Source: an uncultured Prevotellamassilia sp.
GTDB lineage: Bacteria; Bacteroidota; Bacteroidia; Bacteroidales; Bacteroidaceae
Reading direction: 5' to 3'
DNA: 11,328 bases
NCBI GenBank assembly: GCA_934255485.1
Contig: CAKQOG010000048.1
Coordinates: forward strand, 1-11,328
In this document: in pieces, positions 1 through 6,086 of the stretch
How the letters are laid out: the number at the start of each line of letters is the position of its first letter
How positions within the stretch are numbered: the first letter of the stretch is position 1
The notes under the pieces: model-generated
Databases searched by the model: none
Told to the model about the DNA's origin: nothing
Seen by the model: the letters and a program-made list of their open reading frames with translations, nothing else
Program-made: the position numbers and the translations under genes

Positions 1-74
1 GCCTCTTTAGCTCAGTTGGCCAGAGCACGTGATTTGTAATCTCGGGGTCGTTGGTTCGAATCCGACAAGAGGCT
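1..74 (+). tRNA. tRNA-Thr (anticodon TGT)
   Basis: A full cloverleaf can be folded. The 7-bp acceptor stem is GCCTCTT with AAGAGGC, the D stem is GCTC/GAGC, the anticodon loop is TTTGTAA (anticodon TGT, reading ACA and probably other Thr codons), and the T arm is GTTGG-TTCGAAT-CCGAC. The discriminator base is T74. The CCA end is not encoded, so it must be added by tRNA nucleotidyltransferase. The anticodon stem has one U-U mismatch in its middle pair (29-41). The gene starts at the first base of the window, so its promoter lies outside. It is followed 22 bases later by a second Thr tRNA, probably on the same transcript. Confidence 0.95.
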
Positions 75-96
75 CTTAATAATAACCAATTCGGTT

Positions 97-169
97 GCCG
101 AAATGGCTCAGTTGGTAGAGCAATTCATTCGTAATGAATAGGTCGCGGGTTCGAGTCCCGCTTTCGGCT
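97..169 (+). tRNA. tRNA-Thr (anticodon CGT)
   Basis: This is a complete 73-base cloverleaf. The acceptor stem is GCCGAAA/TTTCGGC, the D stem GCTC/GAGC, and the anticodon stem ATTCA/TGAAT closes loop TTCGTAA (anticodon CGT, reading ACG). The T arm is GCGGG-TTCGAGT-CCCGC and the discriminator is T169. All stems are fully paired and no CCA is encoded. It is a second threonine isoacceptor in tandem with the TGT one. The two differ in acceptor and anticodon stems, so this is not a recent duplication. A strong terminator begins a few bases after its 3' end. Confidence 0.96.
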
Positions 170-172
170 CAG

Positions 173-220
173 AACAAATGCTTGATAATGCTTCTTTGCT
201 TATCAAGCATTTGTTTTTTT
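173..220 (+). terminator. Rho-independent terminator of the tRNA-Thr pair
   Basis: A perfect 16-bp stem pairs 173-188 (AACAAATGCTTGATAA) with 200-215, closing an 11-base loop, and the 3' arm runs into a T tract at 214-220. It sits four bases after the second tRNA, as expected for the end of a tRNA transcript. A-rich sequence at the foot of the 5' arm is modest, so it acts mainly in the + direction. Confidence 0.92.
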
Positions 221-362
221 ATATAACTACTATCTGTAATTCTTTTATTCTTATATTTGTCCGTTCTCTTTTGTATAGACTGTGCTATAGAAAATAAGAA
301 TGTTTTAAAAAATAAAAGTCGCATTTTTTTATGCTTATATAGCAAAGGTGATGATTATTTTG

Positions 363-370
363 TAAATTTG
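363..370 (+). promoter_or_regulatory. Probable -7 promoter element for tkt-rpiB
   Basis: TAAATTTG matches the Bacteroidota -7 consensus TAnnTTTG. A transcript starting a few bases downstream would have a leader of about 40 bases before the tkt start. The expected -33 element (TTTG/TTG 19-21 bases upstream, around 339-343) is not well matched, so the call rests on the -7 box and its position after the tRNA terminator. Confidence 0.6.
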
Positions 371-415
371 CAATCAAAAGTTATTTTTGCTACAAATATC
401 TAAACGAATATAGCA

Positions 416-2446
416 ATGTCAATGCAACATTCAAAAGAACTAATGAACCTTGCTGCCGACAATATACGTGTGCTGGCTGCAAGTATGGTAGAACGCGCAA
501 AGTCTGGTCATCCTGGCGGTGCTATGGGCGGTGCTGATTTTATAAACGTGCTCTATTCCGAATTTCTTAACTTTGATCCCGATGAGGCAACGTGGCGTTG
601 TCGCGACCGTTTTTTCCTTGATCCTGGTCATATGTCTCCTATGCTATATTCGCAGTTGGCGCTGATTGGGAACTTTACAATCGACGAACTTAAGCAGTTC
701 CGTCAATGGGGTTCGCCAACTCCAGGACACCCCGAAGTGTGCCCACAACGTGGTATAGAAAACACAAGCGGACCACTTGGCCAAGGTCATACCTTTGCCG
801 TAGGTGCAGCTATTGCAGCCAAGGCCTTGTATGCACGTACAGGCAATCCAGGTTTTGCTAAAGAAAAAATCTATGCATACATATCAGATGGTGGTGTGCA
901 AGAAGAAATTTCGCAAGGTGCCGGACGCATGGCTGGACATTTAGGTCTAAACAACTTGATAATGTTCTTCGATGCCAATGAAGTGCAACTTTCAACTGAT
1001 ACCTCTGCCGTGATATCAGAAGATACAGGTATGAAATATCGTGCTTGGAATTGGAATGTACTTGAAATTGATGGCAATGATTGCGAACAAATACGCGAAG
1101 CCTTGATTAAGGCAAACGAAGAAGAGTCTCGTCCAACACTCATTATAGGTCATTGCGTTATGGGTAAGGGTGCCCGTAAAGCAGATGGAACATCGTACGA
1201 GCATAATTGCAAAACTCATGGTGCTCCCTTAGGTGGCGATGCCTACATCAATACAATAAAGAACCTTGGCAGTGATCCAGAAAATCCTTTTGTTATACGC
1301 GAAGAGGTAAAGAAACTCTATGATGATCGCAAAGCAGAGCTGCGCAAAATTGTGGCACAGCGTCGTGCAGAAGAAAAGGCATGGGAAGAGGCTAACCCCG
1401 AAAAAGCGGCATTACTCAATGATTGGATGGCTCGCAAATTGCCTAACATTCCATGGGAAACTGTAGAGCAAAAGCCTAATTCTCCAACTCGTAATGGCTC
1501 TTCAGTATGTTTGAGCTTGCTTTCAGAGTATGTGCCAAATATGATTGTATCATCTGCAGACCTTTGTAATTCAGACAAGACAGATGGCTTCTTAAAGCAT
1601 ACCACAGAAATAACTCGTACCAACTTTGCTGGTGGTTTCTTACAAGCAGGTGTTTCAGAATTAACAATGGCGTGCGTCTGCATAGGTATGATGCTTCATG
1701 GCGGTATTATCACAGCCATGGGTACATTCTTTGTGTTCTCAGACTATATGAAGCCAGCTATACGTATGGCAGCGTTGATGGAAGTTCCTGTGAAATTTAT
1801 CTGGACTCACGATGCGTTCAGAGTGGGCGAAGATGGTCCAACTCACGAACCCGTAGAGCAAGAAGCTCAGATAAGATTGATGGAGAAACTCAAAAATCAT
1901 AGCGGTCGTGATAGCGTACGCGTGTTGCGCCCATGCGATGTACATGCGGTAACAGAATGTTGGAGATTAGCTATGGAGAATATGGATACTCCAACAGCAT
2001 TAATCTTTAGTCGTCAGAATGTAAATGACCTCCCAGCAGGGACTGATTATCGCCAAGGCATATTACATGGCGCCTATTCAGTGGTAGAAGAAGACAACCC
2101 TGATGTGATATTAGTTGCTTCGGGCTCAGAGGTAGGAACACTCGTAGATACAGCCAAATTGCTGAAAGAAGATGGCGTTAAAGCCCGTGTGGTTAGCTGT
2201 CCAAGCGAAGGCCTATTCCGTTCTCAGAGCAAAGAGTACCAAGAGGCATTATTGCCAACAGGTGGTAAAATCTTTGCATTAACAGCAGGTTTGCCTGTAA
2301 CATTCGAAGGTCTTGCAGGCTCTAATGGTCGTGTTTATGGTCTTGAAAGTTTTGGTTTTAGCGCTCCTTACAAAGTGCTTGACGAAAAACTTGGATTTAC
2401 TCCTCAAAACATCCACAAAGAAGTATTGTCTTACTTGAATAAATAA
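416..2446 (+). CDS. tkt: Transketolase
   Basis: This is a cytosolic thiamine-diphosphate enzyme that moves two-carbon units between sugar phosphates in the non-oxidative pentose phosphate pathway. At 676 residues it is of usual length. The N-terminal cofactor domain shows SGHPGG (30-35), PGHMSPMLYS (70-79), GPLGQG (119-124) and the TPP/Mg site beginning SDGG (157-160) with Asn188 downstream; most transketolases have GDG here. The pyrimidine domain shows GVSELTM (412-418) with Glu415 as the expected catalytic glutamate, TFFVFSDY (437-444), and THDAFRVGEDGPTHEPVEQ (464-482) with the conserved His477. SRQN (532-535) is the usual phosphate-binding Arg region. The C-terminal domain ends around LESFGFSAPYK. 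ATG416 gives a normal N-terminus; ATG422 is an in-frame alternative. rpiB follows after 6 bases, in the same pathway. Confidence 0.97.
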   Translation: MSMQHSKELMNLAADNIRVLAASMVERAKSGHPGGAMGGADFINVLYSEFLNFDPDEATWRCRDRFFLDPGHMSPMLYSQLALIGNFTIDELKQFRQWGSPTPGHPEVCPQRGIENTSGPLGQGHTFAVGAAIAAKALYARTGNPGFAKEKIYAYISDGGVQEEISQGAGRMAGHLGLNNLIMFFDANEVQLSTDTSAVISEDTGMKYRAWNWNVLEIDGNDCEQIREALIKANEEESRPTLIIGHCVMGKGARKADGTSYEHNCKTHGAPLGGDAYINTIKNLGSDPENPFVIREEVKKLYDDRKAELRKIVAQRRAEEKAWEEANPEKAALLNDWMARKLPNIPWETVEQKPNSPTRNGSSVCLSLLSEYVPNMIVSSADLCNSDKTDGFLKHTTEITRTNFAGGFLQAGVSELTMACVCIGMMLHGGIITAMGTFFVFSDYMKPAIRMAALMEVPVKFIWTHDAFRVGEDGPTHEPVEQEAQIRLMEKLKNHSGRDSVRVLRPCDVHAVTECWRLAMENMDTPTALIFSRQNVNDLPAGTDYRQGILHGAYSVVEEDNPDVILVASGSEVGTLVDTAKLLKEDGVKARVVSCPSEGLFRSQSKEYQEALLPTGGKIFALTAGLPVTFEGLAGSNGRVYGLESFGFSAPYKVLDEKLGFTPQNIHKEVLSYLNK

Positions 2447-2452
2447 AGTGTC

Positions 2453-2878
2453 ATGATAGGATTAGCAAGTGATCATGCTGGTTTTGAACTGAAACAGTAT
2501 GTAAAAAAATACCTTGATGAAAAAGGTATTACCTATAAAGACTACGGCACATACACCACGGATAGTTGCGATTATCCCGATTTTGCGCATGCTTTAGCAC
2601 GCGGTATAGAGCAGTGTGAAGTGTCGCAAGGAATAGCAATTTGCGGTTCGGGCGAGGGTATATCAATGACGCTTAATAAGCACCAACGTATACGCGCAGC
2701 TCTGGTTTGGATACCAGAGATTGCTCACATGACACGCCTTCACAACGATGCCAATGTGCTTGTTATGCCAGGCCGATATATTGATGAAGCAACGGCACAC
2801 GACATAATGGAAGAATTCTTCAACACAGAGTTTGAAGGAGGCAGACATGTACGTCGCATCGAGAAAATTCCAGTTTAG
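2453..2878 (+). CDS. rpiB: Ribose-5-phosphate isomerase B
   Basis: It interconverts ribose 5-phosphate and ribulose 5-phosphate, supplying substrate for the transketolase encoded 6 bases upstream, so the two form an operon. The 141 residues cover the whole LacA/RpiB fold. Visible motifs are SDHAGFELK (6-14) with the Asp-His pair, CGSGEGIS (64-71) with the presumed catalytic Cys64 and phosphate-binding glycine loop, NKHQRIRAAL (75-84), RLHNDANVL (95-103), and the closing GGRHVRRI. The loop reads GSGEG where many family members have GTGIG. Allose-6-phosphate isomerase is a close paralogue, but the tkt context and single copy favour RpiB. No clear terminator follows before the next promoter. Confidence 0.96.
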   Translation: MIGLASDHAGFELKQYVKKYLDEKGITYKDYGTYTTDSCDYPDFAHALARGIEQCEVSQGIAICGSGEGISMTLNKHQRIRAALVWIPEIAHMTRLHNDANVLVMPGRYIDEATAHDIMEEFFNTEFEGGRHVRRIEKIPV

Positions 2879-3017
2879 TGTTTTTAGCTTGTTTGCATAA
2901 TGTAAGCTGAATGATATTTTAGAATATAGGTAATGCAAATAGAACGTCGGAGCGCATAGGCTTAATAAAATCGACATAAAAGTTTGCATAAATGTTCTAT
3001 AAATCAATCATATTTAC

Positions 3018-3025
3018 TATCTTTG
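3018..3025 (+). promoter_or_regulatory. Probable -7 promoter element for the HU gene
   Basis: TATCTTTG fits TAnnTTTG exactly and lies 49 bases upstream of the HU start, giving a leader of roughly 40 bases. The -33 region at the expected spacing (around 2993-2998, TGTTCT) is a poor match. The 196-base gap holding it has no gene; it contains loose repeats of a TTTGCATAA-like sequence (2892-2900 and 2983-2991) of no clear meaning. Confidence 0.65.
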
Positions 3026-3074
3026 CACACGCTTTACGATAAAACATCAAACTAAATTTATAACTCAAACTGGA

Positions 3075-3365
3075 ATGACTAAATCTGAAATTATCAAAGC
3101 TATCGCAAACAAAAAAGGTTTTGATCGCGAAATTGTAGCACAAGTGCTCGAAGCTTTCACAGTTGAAATCAAAGCTGCTTTGTTAGATGGAAACAATGTC
3201 AGTATGCGTGGTTTTGGCACATTTTATCTAAAACATCGTGCTGAAAAAACAGCTCGCAATATGCAGAGCAACACTACTATCATAATTCCTGCACACGATA
3301 TAGCCTCTTTCAAGCCTGCCAAAGAGTTTGCAGTGTCAGTGAAAGAGAAGACAACTGAAGCATAA
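3075..3365 (+). CDS. HU/IHF-family DNA-binding protein
   Basis: This is a small nucleoid-associated protein that binds and bends DNA as a dimer. The 96 residues are one HU domain with a short tail. The N-terminal helices begin MTKSEIIKAIANKKG, as in HU. GFGTF (46-50) leads into the beta arms, the arm tip RNMQSNTTIIIPA (61-73) carries Pro72 at the place of the proline that intercalates into DNA, and SFKPAKEF closes the domain. The arm tip reads NMQSN where many HU proteins have NPQTG. The start ATG3075 has no Shine-Dalgarno, as usual in this phylum. A 29-residue basic peptide follows after 43 bases and RNase G lies beyond a terminator. HU alpha/beta and IHF subunits cannot be told apart here. 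Confidence 0.94.
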   Translation: MTKSEIIKAIANKKGFDREIVAQVLEAFTVEIKAALLDGNNVSMRGFGTFYLKHRAEKTARNMQSNTTIIIPAHDIASFKPAKEFAVSVKEKTTEA

Positions 3366-3408
3366 TTGAGAATATAATTAACATAATTAACCATAAAACG
3401 TAATAGGT

Positions 3409-3498
3409 ATGCCTAACGGAAAAAAGAAGAAAAGACACAAGATGTCTACTCACAAACGTAAAAAAAGACTACGCAAGAATCGTCATAAGAGCAAATAA
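3409..3498 (+). CDS. 29-residue basic peptide, COX24/AURKAIP1-like
   Basis: A short frame, ATG3409 to TAA3498, encodes 29 residues: 11 Lys, 5 Arg and 3 His, with no acidic residue. It begins MPNGKKKKRHK and ends with THKRKKRLRKNRHKSK. The block KRKKRLRKNRHK resembles the COX24/AURKAIP1 motif of the mitochondrial small-subunit ribosomal protein mS38, and short peptides of this type are annotated in Bacteroidota genomes. That resemblance comes from memory. A ribosomal or rRNA-binding role is inference, supported by the extreme basic charge. It lies 43 bases after the HU gene and is followed by a strong hairpin terminator, so the two are probably co-transcribed. The clean start, stop and lack of acidic codons argue against chance. 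Confidence 0.8.
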   Translation: MPNGKKKKRHKMSTHKRKKRLRKNRHKSK

Positions 3499-3540
3499 AC
3501 TCGACGGCTCTGATATATGAGTCTTTCAAGTAAACAAAAG

Positions 3541-3606
3541 ACGAGTAAACGGGCTATTTTGATGTTTCGTAATGAAACATTACCTCGTTTACTCGCTTTC
3601 TTTTTA
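3541..3606 (+). terminator. Hairpin terminator after the basic peptide gene
   Basis: The outer stem pairs CGAGTAAACG (3542-3551) with CGTTTACTCG (3586-3595), extended inward by one G-U and one G-C pair. An inner stem pairs ATGTTTC (3562-3568) with GAAACAT (3574-3580) around a 5-base loop. The 3' arm runs into CTTTCTTTTT (3596-3605). It separates the HU/peptide transcript from RNase G. Confidence 0.85.
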
Positions 3607-3822
3607 TAACATCGAATATGTAGTTTCTAAACCTCTTTTTTATAAACAAACATCAACAACGTTGTTTTTAGTAAAGATATTAAAGCACAGAAGTTTGTGA
3701 ACGAAGTTGCTATATATTGTAAGCAACATACATCGTTTTTAAACCTTTGATATAAAGGCTTGTTTGTTGTTCACCATACATAAGAAAGATGCTTTAGAAA
3801 CGCTTTTATCAAACGAAATTTC
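3607..3822 (+). other. Non-coding leader region upstream of RNase G
   Basis: No gene is visible in these 216 bases. They hold three small dyads: the perfect 12-base palindrome AACAACGTTGTT (3655-3666), GTTGCT (3706-3711) with AGCAAC (3722-3727) around a 10-base loop, and CCTTT (3744-3748) with AAAGG (3754-3758). No clean TAnnTTTG promoter box was found; TATATATTG (3711-3719) is the nearest. In E. coli the RNase E message is controlled through its structured 5' leader; a similar role here is only a guess. Confidence 0.45.
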
Positions 3823-5406
3823 ATGACAAGCGAGGTTATTGTAGACGTAACAAAAAAAGATATTTCCATTGCTCTGCTTGAGGATAAGCGCTTAGTAGAG
3901 TATCAACGCGAAGGGCGCTCGGAGCATTTTTCTGTAGGAAATATCTATTTGGCAAAGGTAAGAAAGCTTATGCCAGGACTCAATGCTTGCTTCGTGAATG
4001 TCGGTTTTGAACGCGACGCATTTCTCCATTATCTTGATTTAGGTTCGCGCTATCATTCGCAAGAAAAATTCTTGCAACTTTTAGGCGATGGCAAGCGTAG
4101 CGTGACGATTGATAAGGTAGGAAAACAACCCGAATTAGACAAGGAAGGAAGCATACAAAACACCTTGAAGGTGGGGCAGGAAATCCTTGTTCAGATAGTA
4201 AAAGAACCCATAAACACAAAGGGACCACGACTAACTGCAGAACTATCTTTTGCAGGACGTTTCTTGGTGCTTATTCCCTTTAGTGACAAAATTTCTGTTT
4301 CCTCCAAGATAAAGTCAGGCTCAGAACGCACCCGCTTAAAGCAACTCATACAAAGCATAAAACCAAAAGGTTTTGGTGTAATAATCCGTACTGTAGCTGA
4401 AAATATGCGAGTAGCAGAACTCGACAACGAAATGCGTATATTGCTCGAACGTTGGGAAAATGCTATTGAAAAAGTAAAGAGAACTCGCAGCGGGGGATAT
4501 AAACTTCCCCAGCTTGTTTACGAAGAAACAAGCAGAACTGTAGCTTTGTTACGTGATTTGTTTAACCCATCGTATGAGAATATTTATGTAAATGATGAAG
4601 CTATTTACAAGGAAATTCGAGGCTATGTTAGTCTTATAGCTCCAGAGTGTAAGGATATAGTCAAGCTTTACAAAGGAATTGTTCCTATTTTTGATAATTT
4701 TTCTGTTACCAAACAGATTAAGTCTTCGCTTGGAAGAACCGTTACCTACAAGCATGGTGCTTATTTGATTATTGAACAAACAGAGGCATTGCATGTAGTT
4801 GATGTAAATAGTGGAAATCGCTCAAAGAGCCCCGAAGGTCAAGAAGTAAATGCATTAGACGTAAATCTTGGTGCTGCCGACGAACTTGCTCGCCAACTTA
4901 GGTTGCGCGATATGGGAGGCATCATTGTTGTGGATTTTATCGATATGAATTTGGCCGAAAACAGACAAAAGCTATATGAACGCATGGTCGAAAATATGCG
5001 AAACGACCGTGCCCGCCATAGCATCTTACCATTGTCTAAGTTTGGCTTAATGCAGATAACAAGGCAACGCGTTCGTCCTGTGATGGATGTTAATGTAGAG
5101 GAAACTTGCCCCACATGTGGTGGGACGGGAAAAATAAAGCCCAGTATATTGTTTACGGATTCGTTAGAAACAAAAATTGATACATTAGTAAACAAACTGG
5201 GTATCAAGCATTTCCGACTATATGTTCATCCATTTGTAGCAGCATATATCAATCAGGGTGTATTCTCTATCAAACGTCGTTGGCAAATGCGTTATGGTTG
5301 GGGTGTAAAGGTTTATCCTAACCAAAAACTTGCCTATTTGCAATATGCTTTTTACGATATGAAAGGCGAAGAGATATTAATGGAGAAAACAAACGACATG
5401 AAGTAG
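3823..5406 (+). CDS. rng: Ribonuclease G (RNase E/G family)
   Basis: This is a single-strand-specific endoribonuclease for rRNA maturation and mRNA decay, cytosolic. At 527 residues it is the length of RNase G rather than of full RNase E with its scaffold tail. Residues about 35-150 are the S1 RNA-binding domain (GNIYLAKVRKLMPGLNACFVNVG, then RDAFLHYLDLG), with an insertion near 80-115. The catalytic core has VVDVNSG with Asp327 and VVDFIDM with Asp371, matching the two Mg-binding aspartates of RNase E (303 and 346). The zinc link CPTCGGTG (Cys429, Cys432) is intact, so dimer/tetramer formation is expected. The DUF-like C-terminal region continues to the stop. ATG3823 fits the family N-terminus. 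It has its own upstream leader and a strong downstream terminator, so it appears monocistronic. Confidence 0.96.
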   Translation: MTSEVIVDVTKKDISIALLEDKRLVEYQREGRSEHFSVGNIYLAKVRKLMPGLNACFVNVGFERDAFLHYLDLGSRYHSQEKFLQLLGDGKRSVTIDKVGKQPELDKEGSIQNTLKVGQEILVQIVKEPINTKGPRLTAELSFAGRFLVLIPFSDKISVSSKIKSGSERTRLKQLIQSIKPKGFGVIIRTVAENMRVAELDNEMRILLERWENAIEKVKRTRSGGYKLPQLVYEETSRTVALLRDLFNPSYENIYVNDEAIYKEIRGYVSLIAPECKDIVKLYKGIVPIFDNFSVTKQIKSSLGRTVTYKHGAYLIIEQTEALHVVDVNSGNRSKSPEGQEVNALDVNLGAADELARQLRLRDMGGIIVVDFIDMNLAENRQKLYERMVENMRNDRARHSILPLSKFGLMQITRQRVRPVMDVNVEETCPTCGGTGKIKPSILFTDSLETKIDTLVNKLGIKHFRLYVHPFVAAYINQGVFSIKRRWQMRYGWGVKVYPNQKLAYLQYAFYDMKGEEILMEKTNDMK

Positions 5407-5491
5407 CAAAATTCGCTTATAGCGTGGTAGTTGTGTCATTGAACAAGTTTTTTTAAAACTCAAAACGCTACCATTACGCTTATAAAGACAT

Positions 5492-5543
5492 AAAAAGGGT
5501 ATCAAACTTATGATAGTTTTGATACTCTTTTTTTATTTTTTTT
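5492..5543 (+). terminator. Intrinsic terminator of rng
   Basis: The stem pairs AGGGTATCAAA (5496-5506) with TTTGATACTCT (5518-5528), with one G-U pair, and the 3' arm leads into T tracts at 5528-5534 and 5536-5543. The As at 5492-5495 also pair with the first Ts, so the hairpin may work weakly on the other strand. It lies 85 bases after the rng stop. Confidence 0.9.
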
Positions 5544-5698
5544 AATCCTCAAAATAGAGGTTTCACAGCTTAGTTTTGTGAACATTTATTGACATTTTGA
5601 ATTTTCAATATAGCGAAAAATTTGTAATATTATAGTATACATTTGACTGTTATAAAGTTTTATTCGCTGGCTAAAAACTCTAATAAACGTGTTGTTAG

Positions 5699-5791
5699 GT
5701 TACAAGAATACGTATCCTTGTGTGCTTACAAACGTATCCTTGTGAGCTTATAAAGCCTTTATAAGCCTATAAGGATACGTATCCTTGTAAC
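5699..5791. repeat. Nested palindromic repeat element (about 22-base unit)
   Basis: The core ACGTATCCTTGT occurs three times in direct orientation (5710-5721, 5732-5743, 5777-5788). The first two head units of 22 bases (5710-5731 and 5732-5753) that agree at 20 of 22 positions. An inverted copy (5759-5780) lets 5732-5754 fold on 5758-5780: 20 Watson-Crick pairs, 2 G-U pairs and 1 mismatch around a 3-base loop. The ends form 15-base inverted repeats (5699-5713 with 5777-5791, one mismatch), and AAGGATACGTATCCTT (5771-5786) is a perfect palindrome. No target-site duplication is evident. It could be a REP-like element, a MITE-like remnant, an operator cluster or an RNA hairpin. Confidence 0.85.
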
Positions 5792-5819
5792 GATGAAATG
5801 ACGTAATAAATCACAAATC

Positions 5820-5834
5820 CATTGATTATCAATG
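5820..5834. promoter_or_regulatory. Perfect 7-1-7 palindrome, possible operator
   Basis: CATTGAT-T-ATCAATG is a perfect inverted repeat of 7-1-7 form, followed by AATAATGAAAAT. Spacing and AT-rich GATTATC core recall Fur-family boxes (TGATAAT-N-ATTATCA), and the next gene is a ferrous iron transporter. However, the sequence only partly matches, and it lies about 140 bases upstream of the -33 element, far for a simple repressor site. Confidence 0.3.
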
Positions 5835-5972
5835 AATAATGAAAATCCGCTATATTTTAAAAAAATGAGACTTTGTTTCTTTTTATCAAAAGCAACGAAG
5901 TTTTGACGATTTTGATTATCGCAGTCTAGAGTTTCTGTTACTAAGTTTTTTAAAAGAATACCCAAATATAGG

Positions 5973-6009
5973 TATTGAAAATATTGCAAAGTAATCGTAT
6001 CTTTGTAAT
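5973..6009 (+). promoter_or_regulatory. feoAB promoter with overlapping inverted repeat
   Basis: TATTG (5973-5977) serves as the -33 element, followed after 20 bases by TATCTTTG (5998-6005), an exact TAnnTTTG -7 box; this is the best-formed promoter in the window. Overlapping it, ATTGCAAAG (5983-5991) and CTTTGTAAT (6001-6009) are inverted repeats matching at 8 of 9 positions, centred between the boxes, as an operator would be. The predicted leader to feoB is about 75 bases. Confidence 0.7.
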
Positions 6010-6086
6010 CTTAGAATGAATGTGAATAATTTTCGCATCGTTAGTGGTGCAATTAATTTTCTGTAAGACAAAAAACAATAAGATAT

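Larger units (their letters stand above)
5544..6086. other. Large intergenic region between rng and feoB
   Basis: About 540 bases follow the rng terminator without a supportable gene. The region is very AT-rich. It holds an isolated -7-like box TACATTTG (5638-5645) with no good -33 partner, a 93-base nested palindromic repeat (5699-5791), the 7-1-7 palindrome at 5820-5834, a weak dyad TCAAAA/TTTTGA (5886-5891 with 5901-5906), and the feoB promoter. The isolated -7 box would start a transcript running through the repeat, so a small RNA is possible but unproven. A minus-strand frame here needs a TTG start and lacks any recognisable feature. Confidence 0.6.

Noticed and set aside
1318..1683. Minus-strand frame of 121 codons inside tkt
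   Set aside because: It is fully antisense to conserved transketolase sequence, with no motif or promoter of its own.
2886..2908. Hairpin AGCTT/AAGCT after rpiB as a terminator
   Set aside because: The stem is only 5 strong pairs and no T tract follows; the Ts lie before it.
5699..5791. CRISPR array
   Set aside because: Units are contiguous or inverted with no unique spacers of constant length, and no cas genes are nearby; the structure is a nested palindrome instead.
5759..5989. Minus-strand 76-codon frame in the rng-feoB gap
   Set aside because: It needs a TTG start, has no internal Met alternative, shows no family motif, runs through the nested palindrome and overlaps the feoB promoter. 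A -7-like box on that strand (5963-5970) lies downstream of its start codon.
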